Of a stretch of 64,000 nucleotides of DNA, positions 62,554 to 64,000 are shown piece by piece (positions within the stretch are counted from its first letter, which is position 1; every line of letters starts with the position of its first letter). Position numbers and translations under genes: made by a program. The stretch is from positions 62,001 through 126,000 of the forward strand of contig NZ_JAFVME010000003.1 in the NCBI RefSeq assembly GCF_018492665.1, given 5' to 3'. The notes beneath the pieces were generated by a model. That model was not told the DNA's origin and made no database searches. It worked only from the letters and a program-made list of their open reading frames with translations. The stretch is from Pedobacter sp. B4-66 (GTDB lineage Bacteria; Bacteroidota; Bacteroidia; Sphingobacteriales; Sphingobacteriaceae).

Positions 62554-63420
62554 ATGATCAAGCGCATACTTACTCATAATTTTTCACTGTTGAATGTGAA
62601 TGCAGTGAAACTTGATTCTCGGTGGAACTATAAAAACGTCGTGAGTCCTTACCACCGGATATACTACATAGCGGGTGGGGAGGGGGAGATCTCCCATTTC
62701 GAAAAGAAACTCAAACTCGAAAGCGGATATTTGTATATTATACCAAGCTTCACCTTATGTAACCTGGTCTGCAGCGGCTCGCTTGACCAATATTTTGTGC
62801 AGTTCTTTGAAGAATCTTCTGACGGAATATCGCTGTTTGCCGAAAACAGGTCTATTTTCAAGGTTCCAGCAATGGAAATCGACATACTCAACTTCAAGCG
62901 TCTTTTGCTGATCAATCCCGGACGTGGTATTAACCGGTCTGACGATCCAAAGATTTATGAAAAGGACGTCTATTATCAGGAATACCAGGAACTAAACCAC
63001 CAGCAAAATACTACGCAGTTTTTGGAGACTCATGGTATCTTACTTCAATTGATGGCAAGATTTTCAGGGCCTGAAATCATTGCCCAAAGGGAACGCCAGC
63101 AAATCCCGGTAAAAATACTGGATACCATCAGTCATATTGTGGTCAGTCTACACCTCCCGCTGTCAGTGACGTCACTTGCTGCCCGGATACATCAGAATTC
63201 AGAATATTTCTCCAGACTATTTCAGCAATATACCGGATCCCGCCCTTTAGCCTACATAACAGAAAGACGAATTGAGCGCGCCCAGTACCTGATCATGACC
63301 AGCAATGCTAAATACGCAGACATTGCGCAGCAAACCGGTTTTGAAAATCTTTCTCACTTCTCCAGGACATTTAAAAAAATTACGGGTATGAGCCCTCGTG
63401 AATATAAGAATCACCATTAG
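62554..63420 (+). CDS. AraC-family transcriptional regulator
   Basis: The start at 62554 (MIKRILTHNFSLLNVNAV) gives 288 aa; an upstream frame adds 46 residues that look non-coding. The N-terminal sensing/cupin-like region (about 30-130: YHRIYYIAGGEGEISHFEK) is followed by the C-terminal double helix-turn-helix: SVTSLAARIHQNSEYFSRLF, then ERRIERAQYLIMTS and FENLSHFSRTFKKITGMSPR. It is divergent from the GH29-GH10-CE1 operon and is the likely local activator. It overlaps the next convergent gene by 4 bases. Confidence 0.92.
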   Translation: MIKRILTHNFSLLNVNAVKLDSRWNYKNVVSPYHRIYYIAGGEGEISHFEKKLKLESGYLYIIPSFTLCNLVCSGSLDQYFVQFFEESSDGISLFAENRSIFKVPAMEIDILNFKRLLLINPGRGINRSDDPKIYEKDVYYQEYQELNHQQNTTQFLETHGILLQLMARFSGPEIIAQRERQQIPVKILDTISHIVVSLHLPLSVTSLAARIHQNSEYFSRLFQQYTGSRPLAYITERRIERAQYLIMTSNAKYADIAQQTGFENLSHFSRTFKKITGMSPREYKNHH

Positions 63421-63857
63421 TTTCCATGAGTTTCGTATTTTCCGGTAGCTTTTGTTAGGTCAATTTTGTATACGACAAGGCTAGCATGCTCCTCAACCTT
63501 AATTCCATGGGAACTATCTTGTGATGGCCGGTTAGTTAAAGGCATAATCCTGTGTATAATGCCCTGCATTGCCTGTTGACGTTCCTCACCGGTCAGTTCA
63601 ACAAAATCTCCCCAAAGAATAGCACTTTTCCAGCGAAAAGTATCCTTGATCTGGTCTACCTGAAAGCATACCTTTGGGTTGGCACGCATCATCTCGATTT
63701 TCTTTCCATTCCCTGAATGGGCGTAAATCGCATTGTTTTTATACACGTAATTAACCGGTACTACGTATGTTTCACCATCGGAGTGGCAACCGATCCTGCC
63801 AATAACCTGACTTTCAAGTAAGTCAATAAGCTCCTTTTTATTTAGTTCTCCTAACAT
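63417..63857 (-). CDS. Pyridoxamine 5'-phosphate oxidase-like flavin-binding protein
   Basis: This 146-aa cytoplasmic split-barrel protein begins LGELNKKELIDLLESQVIGR and continues CHSDGETYVVPVNYVYKNNA, AHSGNGKKIEMMRANPKVCF and DTFRWKSAILWGDFVELTG. It belongs to the PNPOx-like superfamily, related to NimA-type flavin-binding reductases. Substrate and cofactor (FMN or F420-like) cannot be told by eye. It is convergent with the AraC gene and overlaps its end by 4 bases. Confidence 0.88.
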   Translation of the reverse strand: MLGELNKKELIDLLESQVIGRIGCHSDGETYVVPVNYVYKNNAIYAHSGNGKKIEMMRANPKVCFQVDQIKDTFRWKSAILWGDFVELTGEERQQAMQGIIHRIMPLTNRPSQDSSHGIKVEEHASLVVYKIDLTKATGKYETHGN

Positions 63858-63911
63858 TTTTTATGATTAATAAATTTTAAACATTTGTATATAAGAATGT
63901 ACTAATCAAAG

Positions 63912-64000
63912 ATGAAGAGAAGATCCAGAATTACATATGATCTATATCACTTTAGTGAGATATTTAGTACGCTCAAAATTTTAAATGATCTTAAAAACAT
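63912..64000 (+). CDS. Possible start of a gene running off the window
   Basis: An ATG at 63912, preceded by AAAG, opens a frame of 29 codons (MKRRSRITYDLYHFSEIFS and on) that is still open at the window end. It is too short to identify, and an AT-rich chance frame is quite possible. Confidence 0.25.
   Translation, partial: MKRRSRITYDLYHFSEIFSTLKILNDLKN

Overview
This window looks like a chromosome segment from a Bacteroidota bacterium, most probably the family Sphingobacteriaceae (Pedobacter-like). The evidence is an AT-rich background, a SusC/SusD polysaccharide-utilisation locus, TAnnTTTG-type -7 promoter boxes, FtsX/MacB-type permeases, DUF5916 and CarboxypepD_reg proteins, and a CusA-type metal pump fused to its own TolC domain. 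The assignment to family is inference. I see no rRNA or tRNA gene, CRISPR array, transposase, integrase or prophage. No gap without a gene exceeds about 270 bases.

1-21 kb is mostly chromosomal housekeeping and accessory genes. It holds the tail of an ECF sigma factor with a membrane partner, a cold-shock protein with its own promoter, DUF2071, DUF1801 (two) and methyltransferase genes, and a periplasmic rhodanese. A secreted PqaA-like hydrolase faces a four-gene minus-strand operon (unknown protein, multi-TM protein, histidine kinase, NarL-type regulator). Then come a DUF92 protein, a PIF1-like helicase, a DoxX-like membrane protein, a GH18 chitinase-like enzyme, an SGNH hydrolase coupled to a membrane protein, and a DUF5916 outer-membrane protein.

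21-37.3 kb is the core of the window. A DeoR-family repressor is divergent from a tight nine-gene operon: SusC, SusD, a DUF1735 lipoprotein with a tachylectin-like propeller, GH89 alpha-N-acetylglucosaminidase, MurQ etherase, GH20 beta-hexosaminidase, a ceramidase-like protein with an inserted repeat domain, a FucP/NagP-type sugar transporter, and a BadF/BadG-type amino-sugar kinase. Together they read as capture, trimming, import, phosphorylation and etherase steps for a GlcNAc- and/or MurNAc-containing glycan. The shared intergenic region carries a perfect 11-bp inverted repeat and related AAAnCGCA half-sites.

37.3-58.7 kb holds a GH5 glycosidase, an SRPBCC protein, a three-gene heavy-metal efflux operon closed by a 13-bp perfect hairpin, many lineage-restricted lipoproteins and secreted proteins, an LCIB-type carbonic anhydrase, a TlpA-like thioredoxin, an RraB-TPR fusion, a MacB/FtsX permease, two abutting gene remnants (serine hydrolase, DoxX) and a hybrid histidine-kinase gene.

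58.7-63.4 kb is a visibly more GC-rich cassette: GH29, GH10 xylanase and CE1-like esterase in one operon, divergent from an AraC regulator. A LacI-type palindrome lies before GH29 and AraC-like direct repeats lie before the regulator. It is the best candidate for recent horizontal acquisition. The window ends with a pyridoxamine-phosphate-oxidase-like protein and a possible open-ended reading frame.
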